Positions 24,661 through 46,563 of a stretch of DNA of 64,000 nucleotides are shown piece by piece (the first letter of the stretch is position 1; each line of letters starts with the position of its first letter). The stretch comes from Tubulanus polymorphus (lineage: Eukaryota; Nemertea; Palaeonemertea; Tubulaniformes; Tubulanidae). The notes beneath the pieces are model-generated. The model worked only from the letters and a program-made list of their open reading frames with translations. It made no database searches and was not told where the DNA came from. The stretch lies in assembly GCF_964204645.1 (NCBI RefSeq), contig NC_134033.1, positions 12,526,155 through 12,590,154 on the forward strand. The letters run 5' to 3'. Position numbers and translations under genes: made by a program.

Positions 24661-27640
24661 TTAAATATAGCTAGGCAATGATTGCTTGAATATTAACAAT
24701 ATTAGACGAAATGATTGAGTGAAGACTCTTAAATATTCTTTTGTCTGATAATTAAAATGTAGATTGGTCAGTTATTGATTAAAAGATTTTGTAAGTACGT
24801 ACAATTAAGGTAAATTCAATATCTTATGTGACATTTGAAATTTTTCGAATGTACTGTAGACATTTCAGGCCTCATATGACTATTTTTTAACTTACAATCA
24901 AGATATAGATAGAACAATTTACTAATTAACCAATCGCTTAGATATAAGCAATCATTCAATGTCTTGTAATGTTTGATGAGAAATTCTTCTGGTGTAGATA
25001 TTTCAAGGCCCCATTTAAATTTAGGTCGGCTTTACTTAAAGATATATCAATTAAACTTTATCGTCGGTTAATAGATTTTTCTTTACAAATAATATATTGA
25101 TAAATTTTTAAAGATTGAGGCCATATTTTACAGTATATACTATGTGCTGCCTCACACATAACAGTAATGAATTTCATAAGATAGTGTCTAAGGCATTATC
25201 GAGGTCTGGCGTTATATGGGGAAAACTATGGACTACAGGTCTTTATGAAACAGTGATTTGGTCTCAACATTTTGACAAATCCAGAATAAACCAAAGCTTT
25301 AATTGATTTAATTCATTCCTGAAACACTGCGTCTTGTTTTGGGCGACGCATGATAATTGTTGTTTGACTGACAATTAGCATAAATACAGCCAGGAAAAAT
25401 GGCTTAGATATTCACAATTAAGATGAATTCAATATTTGATGTTAGATCAAAACTTTTTATATCATAAATATTTATTGAAATATAGCTGAAATATATAATA
25501 TATTTGAGCACATCTATAAATGAATCAGTCTCATTGACTGATCAGTTTTGTATCGCCAACTGCCGCACATATAACGACTAGTCATGCTTTTCAATATTGC
25601 CAAAATTTACTCTAACCTAACTGATTCAATTAATATCTACAAGCCATACTGTGTGTCAAGTGACGCATATTAGATATAGTTTAACTGACAATTAGAATCT
25701 AAGATGAATTACTCATTAACGTATTACTTAGATCGATTAAGGTTAATTCAATTGTTATGTGAAATTATCTCTAATTCCATGGAAATTTAAAATGTAGCTG
25801 ATACATGTGTATCTGAGCACATTTGTTTATCTGTATCTTAGTGAACCTATTGTGTCTTCATACAGCCGTATTAGTTTTGATACATATTGCCAAAATCATT
25901 TCACGCAGATTTACTTCCGATCGAAGGGAGATAAAACAAATCTGTGCACAAATACATTCCTGGATTTGGAAGGGGGAATATTTCAATTTCACTGTGTATG
26001 TCAGATTGAAAGCCTTATTCTGACAGGATATCCTAAACTTAGGTCTTATTCCTCATGCTAATAGCTCTCTTTTACTAACCCCTCTCCTTCGAACTATTTT
26101 CTAGCATCATGACTCGCACCGCACCAGGGAGGTCCGGTCATAACAAGGTCTTTCGGTCCTTATACACAGTGTACTATATAAGGGAAAAAAAGATTATATA
26201 GCCATTCGGCTAAGGGAATTTTTAATCTACCACTAAAAATATGCTTTTTTATCTTTAATTTCTGATGAATTCAAATAGTGACGAATTCACCACATCTGAA
26301 ATTCTACTCATGTAGATTTTCAGGCTCCATATGAATATTGTTCAACTGACAACTAAAATATAGCTAGTATGATTATTAATTAATGGTTCGCTTAGATACC
26401 TAGAATTCAATTAAAATCAATTCAATATAATGAATATAAGTGAAACTTATTCAAAATTGCGCAGTGGATGAGACGACTGTATCGTGCAATGTCATCTGCG
26501 TCTAACTGGGCCACATGTGTGTGGGATCTGTTGAATCAGTTAGGTTTTGGGGAATTCTGGGTTAGTTAAGCTAGGTATCAAAAGCTCTGATGCAAAATCA
26601 GCAGTTCAAATAGTGATTAATTCAAATTTGTACCGGATCTGAAATTCTTCTCGTGTAGGAATTTCAAGCCCCATATAAAATATTGTCCGAGACAATTTCA
26701 ATTATAGCTAGGACATTATCAATTAACCAATTGATTAGGTATCTAATTCAGCATCTTCATATAAGGTGAAAGTGCTCAAATCTAAACCATAAGGGTTGAT
26801 AAGACAACTGTATAATTTAATATTGATTGATATATAAATAATACTGGGTATGTTTTAACTCTGTCTCTTGTGCGTGGGATTTATTGAATCTTTAAGGCTT
26901 TGCAGAATTCTGGATTTGTCGAGGTGTGGGAATGATTCAAGGTTTCTTAAATCTGTAGAACCATGTTACTTATAGGATCAGTGTGCTCAATGCTGGCAGC
27001 GCACTCACTCTTCAGTTAGTTACATTATCATAATTACAAGATCATTGTATATATTAGGAGCAATATTTAGAATAAATGAAATGGATTAGAATACCATTCA
27101 CTGGGTACAGATGTCACCATCTGTGGGTAGAAAACATCTCTTAAGTTTATTAACAGACGATGAAGTAAATTTGATAATACGAACATGGTTTAGCTGACAA
27201 TGGAAATATATATAGGCCAATATTACTAGCAGGTTTGCACTCTATGATGGGCCTGGGTTTCAATAAAAGACACAAAGAATTTCAAGAAGATAGAAAAGAA
27301 AACAGTTCAAAAATAATTTGATAAGATTGATTATGCATTACTAAATTTGTTGTAACTCTGGTATTCCTAGAGATGACTATAGATGCTTTAGTTGAGTTGT
27401 TGTTAAACTATAATAATCAACCATTGCTTAGATATTTAGAATATAGATGAATTACTATATGAGTTGAATTTCATAAATATCATTTAAGACTCTTATCAAA
27501 ATCTACATAACGATCCACATTGCTGATCTTATATATGAATTGACATGATAATTATGATCAGTGATATTCGAAAGGATTTTCTGCTCAAAAGGTTCTGCTC
27601 TTTTCTTCAGCTTGCCGTTTCAGACTGATTGGAAGATAGT
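24660..27640. other. AT-rich degenerate repeats, no gene seen
   Basis: Diverged copies of a block with AAATTCTTCTCGTGTAG / ATTTCAGGCCTCATATGAATA / ACTGACAATTAAAATATAGC recur near 24,230, 24,840, 25,000, 26,300, 26,640 and 27,470, several hundred bp apart. It appears to derive from the intron and 3' flank of the exon-array loci. Open frames here are short and lack splice or homology support. Confidence 0.45.
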
Positions 27641-29225
27641 TTGAATGAACCGGAATCAAATTTCCCAATTATGTACTTCGATTTCAGACATACTCGAGAA
27701 AAACTACTATAAAATTTAAAAAATTAGACGGTGAAAACGACAAAAAAATTAAAGTTAGACAAAATCCTCCCACCTTGTAAACTTTCGGACTAGTTACATG
27801 AAAAAAAGACCAAATATTGTAAAATATAGTTATTTCCAAAATCTCGATGTATCAAATTAGGCAGAAAAAAAATAGATAAAATTATTCAACCTTGTAAACT
27901 TTCGGACTAGTTACATGAAAACAAGACCAAATATTGTAAAATATAGTTATTTCCAAAATCTCGATGTATTAAATTAGGCAGAAAAAAAATAGATAAAATT
28001 ATTCAACCTTGTAAACTTTCGGACTAGTTACATGAAAACAAGACCAAATATTGTAAAATATAGTTATTTCCAAAATCTCGATGTATTAAATTAGGCAGAA
28101 AAAAAGTTAACCCCAATCAGTCACTCAATATGTGCTTCGACTATTCAAACGGTGAAAACAACCAAAAAAATTGAAGTTAGACAAAATTATTAAACGTTGT
28201 AAACTTTCGGACTAGTTACATAAAAAAAAGACCAAATATTGTAAAATTATCTTCAACCTTGTAATATAGTTATTTCCAAAATCAGAATTAGGCAGAATAA
28301 AAGATTGTTTGAATGAACCGGAACCGAATTACCAATTATGTTCTCTGTAAAAACGACCGCCGATCACGCAACTGTATCTGTACATCGACTTCCGATTTTG
28401 AAAAAAACCACCGTTTCGCTCCCGGAAGGTGTGTAGGTTTGTAAGGGACACCAACTCGAAAAGTCAAACGAGAGCTTGAGGTCAACAACTCATCAAAGAT
28501 CTGCCGATTAGAGAACAGTGCACAGAAACCATCGTCGATGATGAAACCAGCAATCATAAAAGGTAACTTGATATACATGGAGTTATTACGAGGATTTCTA
28601 AATGTCGTGATTACAGGATATATTTCTTTACTCATTGCAGCTAAGTTTCAACTAAAAGAAAGAGACCAGCTTAAAATCAACTACTCATCTGAAATCTACG
28701 GATTTGAACAACCCACAGAAGAATCAAACTCATTAGATGGAAATTACCGGTATAAAGAAATTTCAGGCCTCATATAAATATCATTTGTTAAGTGATTATC
28801 ATCGAAATCTATTTACCTGTCCACATGGCTGATCTTAGAACTTTTATCTTTACTAGTCTTACACCTTGGAGTAAGAAATTTTTCAAATGATTACTCCAAG
28901 CTTAAACATTGATGAACTAATCCTACTACTGCAATTATTTATTGGGGTTTAAATCGGCAATTGACGCCAATGAACCTAATTCTGATTTTGGAAATAACTA
29001 TATTAACTAAGTGAAAAACACGGTGGCTTGTAATTTGAAATGACATGTAAGTTATGATAAATCTGTCTAAAATGTTTTGCTTTCTTCACTTTGTTTCAGT
29101 CAAACTACATCCTGGAAATAATGGTCTGAAGAAGACACCCACAACGATTACTGATTGACCCATTTGCTGATGAAAACTGCAGAAGCCCAGATGAGAAGTT
29201 TAGAAGCCAGTGACAGATTAATCAC
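27640..29225 (+). ncRNA. Second exon-array locus (diverged copy of 21.6-24.7 kb)
   Basis: Parts align in order with locus 1: the GTAAACTTTCGGACTA block, the GTAAGGGACACCAACTC...AGATCTGCCGATTAGAGAA block (28,440-28,560), an exon-like unit starting 28,641 after CATTGCAG, the CACATGGCTGATCTT intron block and a terminal-exon copy at 29,100. Here an unspliced plus frame from the ATG at about 28,538 stays open for 79 codons and includes a hydrophobic stretch (NVVITGYISLLIAAKF), unlike most array copies where it is closed. Whether either locus is transcribed cannot be judged from sequence alone. Confidence 0.4.
27776..28130 (+). repeat. ~120-bp tandem repeat, about 3 copies
   Basis: Units start with AAACTTTCGGACTAGTTACA at about 27,778, 27,895 and 28,015 and are nearly identical, ending TTAGGCAGAAAAAAAATAGA. 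A fourth, partial unit is near 28,200. Related single copies are near 21,750. Confidence 0.75.
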
Positions 29226-29229
29226 TCAA

Positions 29230-32200
29230 CGATGGATTCTTCTACAATCGATGATTTCTATAAAACATTTTATCAGGAGCAGCAGAGACAATAGTGAATC
29301 TTATAAACACTGATTCAAGCGACAAAGCTAATGGATTATCTCATAAATACTGATTCAGGATAAACACTGTTTTAAAAGCAGCAAAGACAATAGTGTATCT
29401 TATTAGGAGCAGCATGGATAATAGTGCATCTTATAAACACTGAGATCCAGGAGCGGCGAAGACAATAGCGGACTTCTGCAGTAAAGTATTGATTTTTTTG
29501 CTTATCACCTTTTTCAAACCAGTCTGATGGATAATATAGAGTTTTCGAGGAAACTATTTGATAATGTTTATGCAATGTGAGAGTCTAATAACAGCTAAGT
29601 TCCATTAATGCACGATTTTGGTCTTTGATCCTTGGTCGATAGATAAGTCAAGTTAAGTTAGTCACTAGGGGTAAATGGTCATGTCGAGTGCCTAGTTTTG
29701 ACTCGTAGGTCTGTTGACTTAACTCCTAAACTGAGATATAGTTTCAACATGAATTGTGAGTTTAATCTTCCAACTTACCATAGTTAAACATAGTCAACTG
29801 TGGCTTGTCCGTGTAGATATCACATAGTTAGGAAACATAGAACATAACGTTAGACCAGTGTTTAACTATTTGCTGAATTGTAGATGTACAAATTTGACGG
29901 CATTGATATTTTCGAAGGTAACCAATTTGAAAATTTTGAAACAAATCGTAGATTTCGATTTAAGCCTCCATCAATCTGTTTGATGATCATAGCTATGTAT
30001 TTGAAATCGAAAGCTTTATTTGAAAGGAGACCATTATTTACATTCGAGAGGTAAAGCTAGGAATAACAAGGCATAAAGTTATAGTTAGGACTAATTTTTA
30101 ACGTTTTAACATTGTTTATAGCTGTTTGAACTTCTTTTATTGTAATGGGTAAATCCATATCACGAGATGGCTCTCGTGAATAATCACTTAGCTTCAAATC
30201 GGGTGTATAATGATTATTAAGGAGTGGCAGTGAATCAGTAGCGCTTTCTTAAAATGGGCCCAGAACTTTACAGTGAAAAAATGCCTGCAGTTGTAAATAG
30301 AGGAGTATAAATAATACATAACTACAAACTACAAGTACATAAATTAATTCTAAAAAATAAAAAAAAAAACAATTAATAATAAATAGAATAAACAACAATA
30401 CAAACAAACAACAAATTAATATTCTATTTACATGAAAAGGCATTTTTTCAAATATTTATCAATAAGGTTCTTCATTTATCGAACAACCTTCCCTAAGTAT
30501 AGCGAAAACCCGAGATCTTTTCTGTTGTTATTCAAAGCATTCTATCAACTCAGTTATTGTAATGAACAAAACAAATAACCATAAATCTTAACTAAATCGA
30601 AAACATTTAAAAAAATAACTGATATGATAGAATGCTTTGAATAACTGTGATGAAAGATCGACCCGTCCTTTCAACTAGCCGCGCTCAATCACTGCTGTGA
30701 CTGTTCATTGTTATACATGTTCTAAAATCTGGTACATACAACAGCTATAAACTTAAGTTATTGATGTTATTGATTAGTTACCGATTGTATAATTATGTTG
30801 AAGCTGCCAGGAAAAACGTCAGAATACTTAGTATGTAATGTCAAGGTGTTTGGAAATCTTTAAGACAAGGCAAAGTAGGCAAAATTCTAGTTTTCTAGTG
30901 AAAGTAATGATTAATTGATACTAAGAGTTCCAGAGTGAATCTGAGTTTCTCATCTCTAGTTTTAATGCTTTTATGTTGGAGACTGTTATTGTGACACAGT
31001 TTGCATGTTTGTAAATTAGGAACTTGCAGGATGATTCCTCGATTAAGATATTATTGTTGCGTGAATAAAACAATGTACATTTTCATCATTCATGTTGAAA
31101 CTTTTCAGTTGTTAAGTTTTATAGCAAAAATTTCACTTTGGTGCTTTTCAGTGGTTCATAAAATACTGAACTAATCAAGGCCCTGTCGAAAATAGCAGGA
31201 GCATAGAATAATTGTCCTAGCTTTGTTTTGAATATCAGTTTAACCGCGTCTGTGTGGGGCCTGTAATATCGGGACAAGAAGAATTTCTGATCTTTATATA
31301 GAGTTGTATTCATATGTACTATAAATTGAATAATACAATTAAGAATTTACTGTAGCTTCCTCAGTCAAACCATATTTGTTAGAAGATACTCGATTTAACT
31401 TGAATTATCACGAAGGAAAATATGTTATATCACTTGCCACCTCAAAAATCAACTTGTCCCACATGAATAGTCCGATTATGACACAATAATCCCTTGCATC
31501 GAGTGGGATAGAAGCTTTGAGACATAGAATTACACAAGCCCGGTGGATGAGTGATTATGATAACCTTCATGCCCTAGTGAAAATATACTTGTCCCGCGCA
31601 ATTGGACTAGTGCTTAGATCAGACCCTGCTTTGTTTCAAATGTAAAATTTGTGAAAAAAGTACCGTAGTTGATAATGTTTGAAGAAATCTCTTAAAGATG
31701 AGGAAAATTTGGCAATGTTTTTAGTTTTCTAGTAATAATTAAGATTAATTAGTTAACCTTGCGCTTTCCAGAGTGAGTGAATTTGTAGGTTTAATGCTTT
31801 TATTTTGAACTGTTTTAAAATAACCCATTAAGCCACCAGGGTATAATTGTTGAGCAAGAATAAAACGACAGACATGTTCGTCATTCATGTTAAAACTGTT
31901 CAATTGTTTAGTTACGTGTATTGCAACTTTTTTACTGTGGTGCTCACCTATGGTTCATGAAATACTATTTTCATTAAGGCCCTTATGGAAAAATAGAGGA
32001 GCAGTCTCTTGATAAAGAGACTTTTTTGAAATACAGGTCATGTTTTTGTAAATGACTGAGGCACTTCCTCAAGTATATGGATACCTGTCATTTAGGTATG
32101 ATTGTTGTTGTGGGGATAAAATGACATGTTCATGTCAATTGTTCATAAAACACTGATTTATTAAGGTCCATCGAATAAAGTTGGGCTTTTTCTTGACAAT

Positions 32201-33700
32201 TGAGATGTCCTCAATCTCGATGTCATTTGAAAAGTTGACGATGATAGATTCATATTTCATGAAATATAACAAATTGTCGGTTATATTGACCTCATGAATT
32301 GTCAAATTCATAATCTTAAGAGTTTCAGACTAGTCGTTTTTTGGTGTTTTATGGATCAAAAATTACAATTCGTACTTCTGTTATTTTCCTATTGATGCAA
32401 ATTGTATAAATCAGCTGTAGTGGAAATGTATCGTAGATAAAGACTTCTAAATACCTTACATGTAACTTTTGTTTGTTTTTAAGTTAGTACAATTTCATAC
32501 ACAATAAAATAATGAAATTATTATTAAAATTTGAGAAGATAAGCTAAAAGTTAATAATTTGACATGTGAAAATAAAATGATGTAAAGAATGTAAATCAGA
32601 TTTATTACTTAATCCCACGCTTTCCAGAGTATTTGGCCAGGTTTATCTCTGGTTTTAGTGCCGGGGCCATGGACAATTGAGTCCATGGTTGTACCATAGA
32701 CTTTTTTGTTTTAGAGTCTATATTTGGACCTAGGGGCGTATAAACACTCATCTATAGTTTATACGCCTATGGTGGTTGGACTAATTGTTTTTGAACGTCC
32801 ACGTGTTTGAGGAGCTTACGTTATAATTCCTCGAGCACAAACCTGGCATTTTGTATAATTGTTGTACACTGTATGAGAATAAATATGATTTTGAAATTTG
32901 TCATTCGTTGAGTTAAGCGACAAGTGTTACCGGTACTAAAACAAAGCACTACTAAATAAAAAGACTATATGCACCAGAGAAAACCGACCAATTTACGTTT
33001 CAGATGCATTTGTTTATATCTGGCATTGCCTACACTCATTGGCAGAGGTGGTTGAATACACAGATAGCACCCCTAGTGACGATTTCTAATGAGTGCAATA
33101 GCTCATCGGACTTCGTTTTAATCATGCATAGTTCTTACACCTCTAAGTGCATAGGTCTTCGTTTCAGTAGCACATAGTTTTTAGTAACACCCCCATTTCA
33201 CTGCCCTTCTATTAAATTCACGATATGATATAAATAAGTGATGCATTCTGATGAATTCAATAGGAGAGAAAGGGATGGAGAGGGTAGTCTGTAATTCAAC
33301 GGGAAAAGTTTCAAAAGTTTGAAGAACACATGAAGATGCCAAAAGCAAGATGAGCTTAGATTATCTCACAGCAAACAAACAATCAGCATCCAGCTAAACA
33401 GTTGTCAGGATTTGATAGGCCTATAATCAATAATGAATGTGACATGTACATGTATTACAGATATATAACAGGCACATGTACCTTTAGTAAACCGAGTTCG
33501 CACGCCGATAGTAGAAGTCTTGGATTGAATCCTGCCACCCATCCTATTATATAAATACAATAACTAGCATACTCCAATAAATCTGAAAAAAACAACAAAA
33601 CATATATAGAGGCAGCAGGACCTGGTTTACGTGCTAGGACCTGATTCAAGTTCTAGGTAACATTAGGATACAGAAACTATACCAAAATTTTGCTCAATAG
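29230..33700. other. Stretch without recognised gene; large diverged duplications
   Basis: No exon chain recognised. Blocks near 30,830-31,310, 31,660-32,010 and 32,140-32,660 share words in the same order (TTTAATGCTTTTAT, GAATAAAACRA, GGTTCATAAAATACTGA, AAGGCCCT), implying a degenerate tandem duplication of about 830 bp. Short frames over 30,249-30,443 and similar are low-complexity. Confidence 0.45.
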
Positions 33701-33777
33701 AGAAGATAGAGACCGCTAACCAGTCTATTTTCTGCCCGCGAAGTAGTAGACTGGTTGCCTGTCCCATTCAATATGGA

Positions 33778-34079
33778 ATTGGTCAGGATGAATTTTATAA
33801 TCGATTTCTAGCCAATGTCAAAGTCAACATTGACATTGTGTGGTCCATGAGGAGAGAGGATATTGCTAATTTCCAGTGTGATCTGAGTAACTTGTCTTGA
33901 CCAAGTCTCTTAATTTGACTGTCCCAACTTGCTGTTTGTATCAGAAATCAGTAGGCCTAGGCTGAGGTGGATCCAAATATCTGATCTCACAACGCGCTGA
34001 GTAGTTCAACAATTGTAAACTTTATTCAGATATTGAATATAGTCAACTGTATTAAAACATCAATTCACTAAATACATCT
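33778..34079 (-). pseudogene. Duplicated 3' end of the 15.5-kb gene
   Basis: This segment aligns end to end with 15,309-15,607 (shared blocks GACATTGTGTGGTCCATGAGG, TCCAAATATCTGATCTCACA, CAATTGTAAACTTTATTCAG), including the minus-strand AATAAA at 34,021-34,026. In the source gene it spans the last few codons, stop, 3'UTR and ~230 bp beyond the poly(A) signal, so it is not a simple mRNA retrocopy. No coding exon is retained. Confidence 0.7.
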
Positions 34080-34439
34080 CAGAAAGGATGTCCCCTGTTC
34101 CTTCAGAATGTTCTGTATTCAGTGCATCACTATGATCGCTGCCACGACCATCACGTGACGGTCGTGGCAGAGCTCACCTCGCACTAGATTTCGATCCTTG
34201 TTAGTTTGTATTCCGAGTACCAGGTAAATTATCAGCGGATTTATCTGATACTTACATTAATTAATGTCTTTCCGTCCATTGTAAAGGGCAATTTTGATAT
34301 CGCTCGAAGCTAAGCAAATTCGAAGAGACGCCATCTTAACCAGGAAGTAACTCCCTGCTACTTTACATGTTTGACCTTACATTTTGACATGCATCAAAAA
34401 TGTAAAATGGAGGATGGGCACAACCGGTCTCTAATTGAA

Positions 34440-34796
34440 GATAGAGACCATCCTCCCTCTGCAGGGACTCGAACCTGATGGCATCGCTACACTCAGCCAC
34501 GGCACGAACCCCTGCATCAGTAGACCGGGTGCGCAGGTACATGCGCAGCTTTCCGAACGAAAACTGGCGGCACCAATCAGATTGCTCGTTGTATAATCGT
34601 TGAGGCAAATTTCAAGGAAGAACTATAAATGGGAAAACCGGGCTAAAATAAAACGGGATTTCTGATTGGCTAAAAATCACATCATCTGAACTGCGCATGT
34701 ATCTGCGCACACGGTCGATTATGGCAGGTTTCGTGCCGTGGCAATCTCGATGCCATCAGGTTCGAATCCCTACCGGGGGAGGATGGATAGAGACCG
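34440..34796. mobile_element. Fold-back element with tRNA B-box at both ends, copy 1
   Basis: Left end (GCAGGGACTCGAACCTGATGG) is the inverted match of the right end (CCATCAGGTTCGAATCCCTA). Both carry GGTTCGAATCC-type B-box promoter words, pointing outward in opposite orientations. The middle includes GCGCAGGTACATGCGCAG and GAACTGCGCATGTATCTGCGC, also inverted. About 355 bp. A second copy is at 49,266-49,593. It looks like a miniature inverted-repeat element built from a tRNA-derived SINE head. Confidence 0.65.
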
Positions 34797-34929
34797 GTAA
34801 CCAGTCTACATTAATCATAGATGACAGCACTACATACCACATTCAATACAAATATATTCTATTTTGCGAATAATTTTGAATGGGACAGGCAACCAGTCTA
34901 TGTAGTGCAGGTAACCAGTCCAAACGCAA

Positions 34930-35159
34930 GGTGGAGGTATAAATCCTAGCCGTCACAATCCGCGCACGCGCACTCCACTGGTTCTGAGCACCGTGTACGC
35001 ATGCGCATGATCAAATACATACCGAGAACGAGGCTCCGAACGTGGCGGATCGAAAAATCTTTGCGATAAATTATTTTTGGAGAATTTCGGGCGATATTTA
35101 TCGGATTTTAACCGGCCCGAGGCCTTTTCCATCGGACTAATAGTAGTGACTGAACGATC
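34930..35159 (+). promoter_or_regulatory. Probable Rab6 promoter and 5'UTR
   Basis: The ~230 bp before the Rab6 start codon are richer in CpG than the surroundings (CGCGCACGCGCACTCC, GTACGCATGCGCATGA, CGAACGTGGCGGATCG) with no TATA box at a usual place. The tandem ACGCATGCGCATG words resemble NRF1-type sites. This suits a broadly expressed housekeeping promoter. The transcription start cannot be fixed. Confidence 0.4.
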
Positions 35160-44298
<9,139 letters not shown>

Positions 44299-45808
44299 TC
44301 CTTGCTAATCCTCTCTCTCTCGACACTTAATCCATCCATGATAAATCAAGAGCTGTCTCGGCTAGATCGTCTCGCCAGTCCCGACGAATCTAAGTTGATT
44401 CAGATGGCCTAGTCCGGGTTAGTCCTTTCGCGTGGATTCGCTGTGATACGCCCTCTTTAACAAATGCCTATTCACGTCTAATCCGGATTAAGGATTATCT
44501 AATAACATGGATTAATGGATAATCTGTTGTTATATGTTGATCGTTGAACAAATTCAGCCTGTGTGACGTTGAATGTATTTTTAAAACATGACCGAGATGT
44601 TCTAAATCTGCCGACCCAGTTCAACAGTCCGCTGTTTAAAAAAAAAAGTTTTTCACTGAGCACAAAATGGCCTGAAATATACAAAACTTTTTTTCTAACT
44701 CTATCACTTTCGGTTAGAAAATGACTTAAGACTTTTTAAGACTTGTCCTAACGTGTTAGAATGTTAAATCAGGGAGGTGGGTCAAATCCAGATTTCTTAT
44801 AGGTCGATATGATGGGTATTAAATAGGATCAAGTACTGTAGTATCAAAATTCCTCCTGTTGATAATGATTCAACCAATGACCGTGGAACTGATTTGGCGC
44901 TAAAACTGAACTGAACCATCTTATCAATGTCTAAACCACTGCTCGAATGTAGCTCCGTTCATTGGTCTAGTGCAGGGACACGTTTCCTGGGGGTCAGTTT
45001 TAGTTCACAGGTTTCCTGGAGTCGTCTATATAAGACGGTAAAACCGCGTTGTACAATTGGGTCAAAATGTACTCAATAACATGTAGTCTGGATTGCTTTC
45101 TGTATCAAAATTCCTTTTTTTTTTGGTTGAATTTATTTTACTATAATTGCAGTCATAAGTTGTTGTCATCATTGATTATTAATTTATTTATAGATGTAAT
45201 AATTTATGCTAATTATTATGCAAAGTATATTTATTATGATTTCGACGTGTACTTCGAATCATTGATTGCCCAGTGGTGAATTCTGGAAAGTGGATCCAGT
45301 CCTCGGGTTAGGTAATTCGAAGACTGTCTCCAATTCTTAGAGGAGTCCATCGCAGGCCTGCCCTGTTTATAGACATTGCAGTTGTCGTTTAGAACTGGAT
45401 GAGCTGCCGTCTCTTTGTAACACTTTAAAATGACATCGTATTTGGTGCTTAAATTAGTAATGATATATACATGTATTAGGAATAGTTGTTTCAGTTCATT
45501 TGATAGAAAATTCACGTTAGGCATTTACCTTAATTAGTATAACCCGGTAAATTGAATAACTGCCATACGATACTTCCCCAAAAGAGTGCGTGTGTATGTA
45601 AATATATATTGGGTCAGTTTGGGTCGATTGGAAAAATTGGCCATCGATGAATTCGTTACTACCGTACTTTGTTATTTAAACTTTATTTTCGGTCAATTCT
45701 TTCAATTTCCGGTCATTTCTTGACTCGCTTAATTTCCACAACTCTTTATAAACGTGTTTGTGTGTGTAAAAAGTGGCTGTAGAATATATAGAAAATATTC
45801 TAAAAGTA

Positions 45809-45814
45809 AATAAA
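45809..45814 (+). terminator. Candidate poly(A) signal for Rab6 exon A form
   Basis: AATAAA within AAAGTAAATAAATATTTT, between the two alternative last exons. Chosen by position and hexamer only. Confidence 0.35.
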
Positions 45815-46503
45815 TATTTTATAGAAAATTATATTAATACGCATTTGTTTTTGTATTGATTTCCATTTATTTCTTCGATTTTTGCCTTGTTTTATTTGTT
45901 TTCAATCGATGCCGCTATAGTGTCGCTGCTGTGTGCATGGCTCTTGCATGTGTTATAGTTATTGTAATTGGCTGTGCAAATAGTGTTTTCTTCGCACAAT
46001 TCTGATGCCTATACGGAGTAGGAAATGTTTGGCTTTTTCACTCGCAAACTGAGACTCAATGTCTAAACTACGGAAATTGCATCCTCAATGCAGGGATTTT
46101 GATAAGCTATCGGTATGTTTAGCGGCATAATCCAACAAAAGTTTTTTCCAAGCCCTGGAGTTTTCAATCGCCAATGAATGAGCCCTTAAGAGATAAATAC
46201 CCGCCATTTTACATGCGCAAGGTATTAAAGGCTAGTTGACCGATGACCACATATCCGGATCACGCGCCAAGAGCGGATACAGATTCAGCGAGGAGTCCAG
46301 AAAACCTAAATGTAAGGGACCCCTGAAAATGTCAGCCTAGAAAATTGCGACGGGAGTGCGTGCGCCTGTCTGGATATTCTGATTATATGCGCCCCTGTTA
46401 CACACAATCCTTTTCCTACAAAGCCTGTAATAGTCTTCGTCCGTAAAATCTTGAATTTTTGAGGAGGACAACCTTGATACGTGGCCTCCTGTTATCCCCT
46501 GGC

Positions 46504-46539
46504 CCCCTCCATATTTTCCTAGGGGAAAATATGGAGGGG
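46504..46539. repeat. Perfect palindrome, 16-bp arms
   Basis: CCCCTCCATATTTTCC at 46,504-46,519 and its exact complement at 46,524-46,539 are separated by 4 nt. The RNA would form a strong hairpin ~260 nt before Rab6 last exon B. Confidence 0.9.
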
Positions 46540-46563
46540 CTCGTATCAGAGTTGTAGGTAATG

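Larger units (their letters stand above)
33747..34900. mobile_element. Nested element bounded by perfect 24-bp inverted repeats
   Basis: 33,747-33,770 and 34,877-34,900 are perfect 24-bp inverted repeats (TAGACTGGTTGCCTGTCCCA... and its complement). Inside are a copy of the 3' end of the minus-strand gene at 15.3-15.6 kb (33,778-34,079) and a separate fold-back element (34,440-34,796). A third copy of the terminus lies at 14,051-14,074. No transposase is seen, so it is non-autonomous or a composite. Confidence 0.55.
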
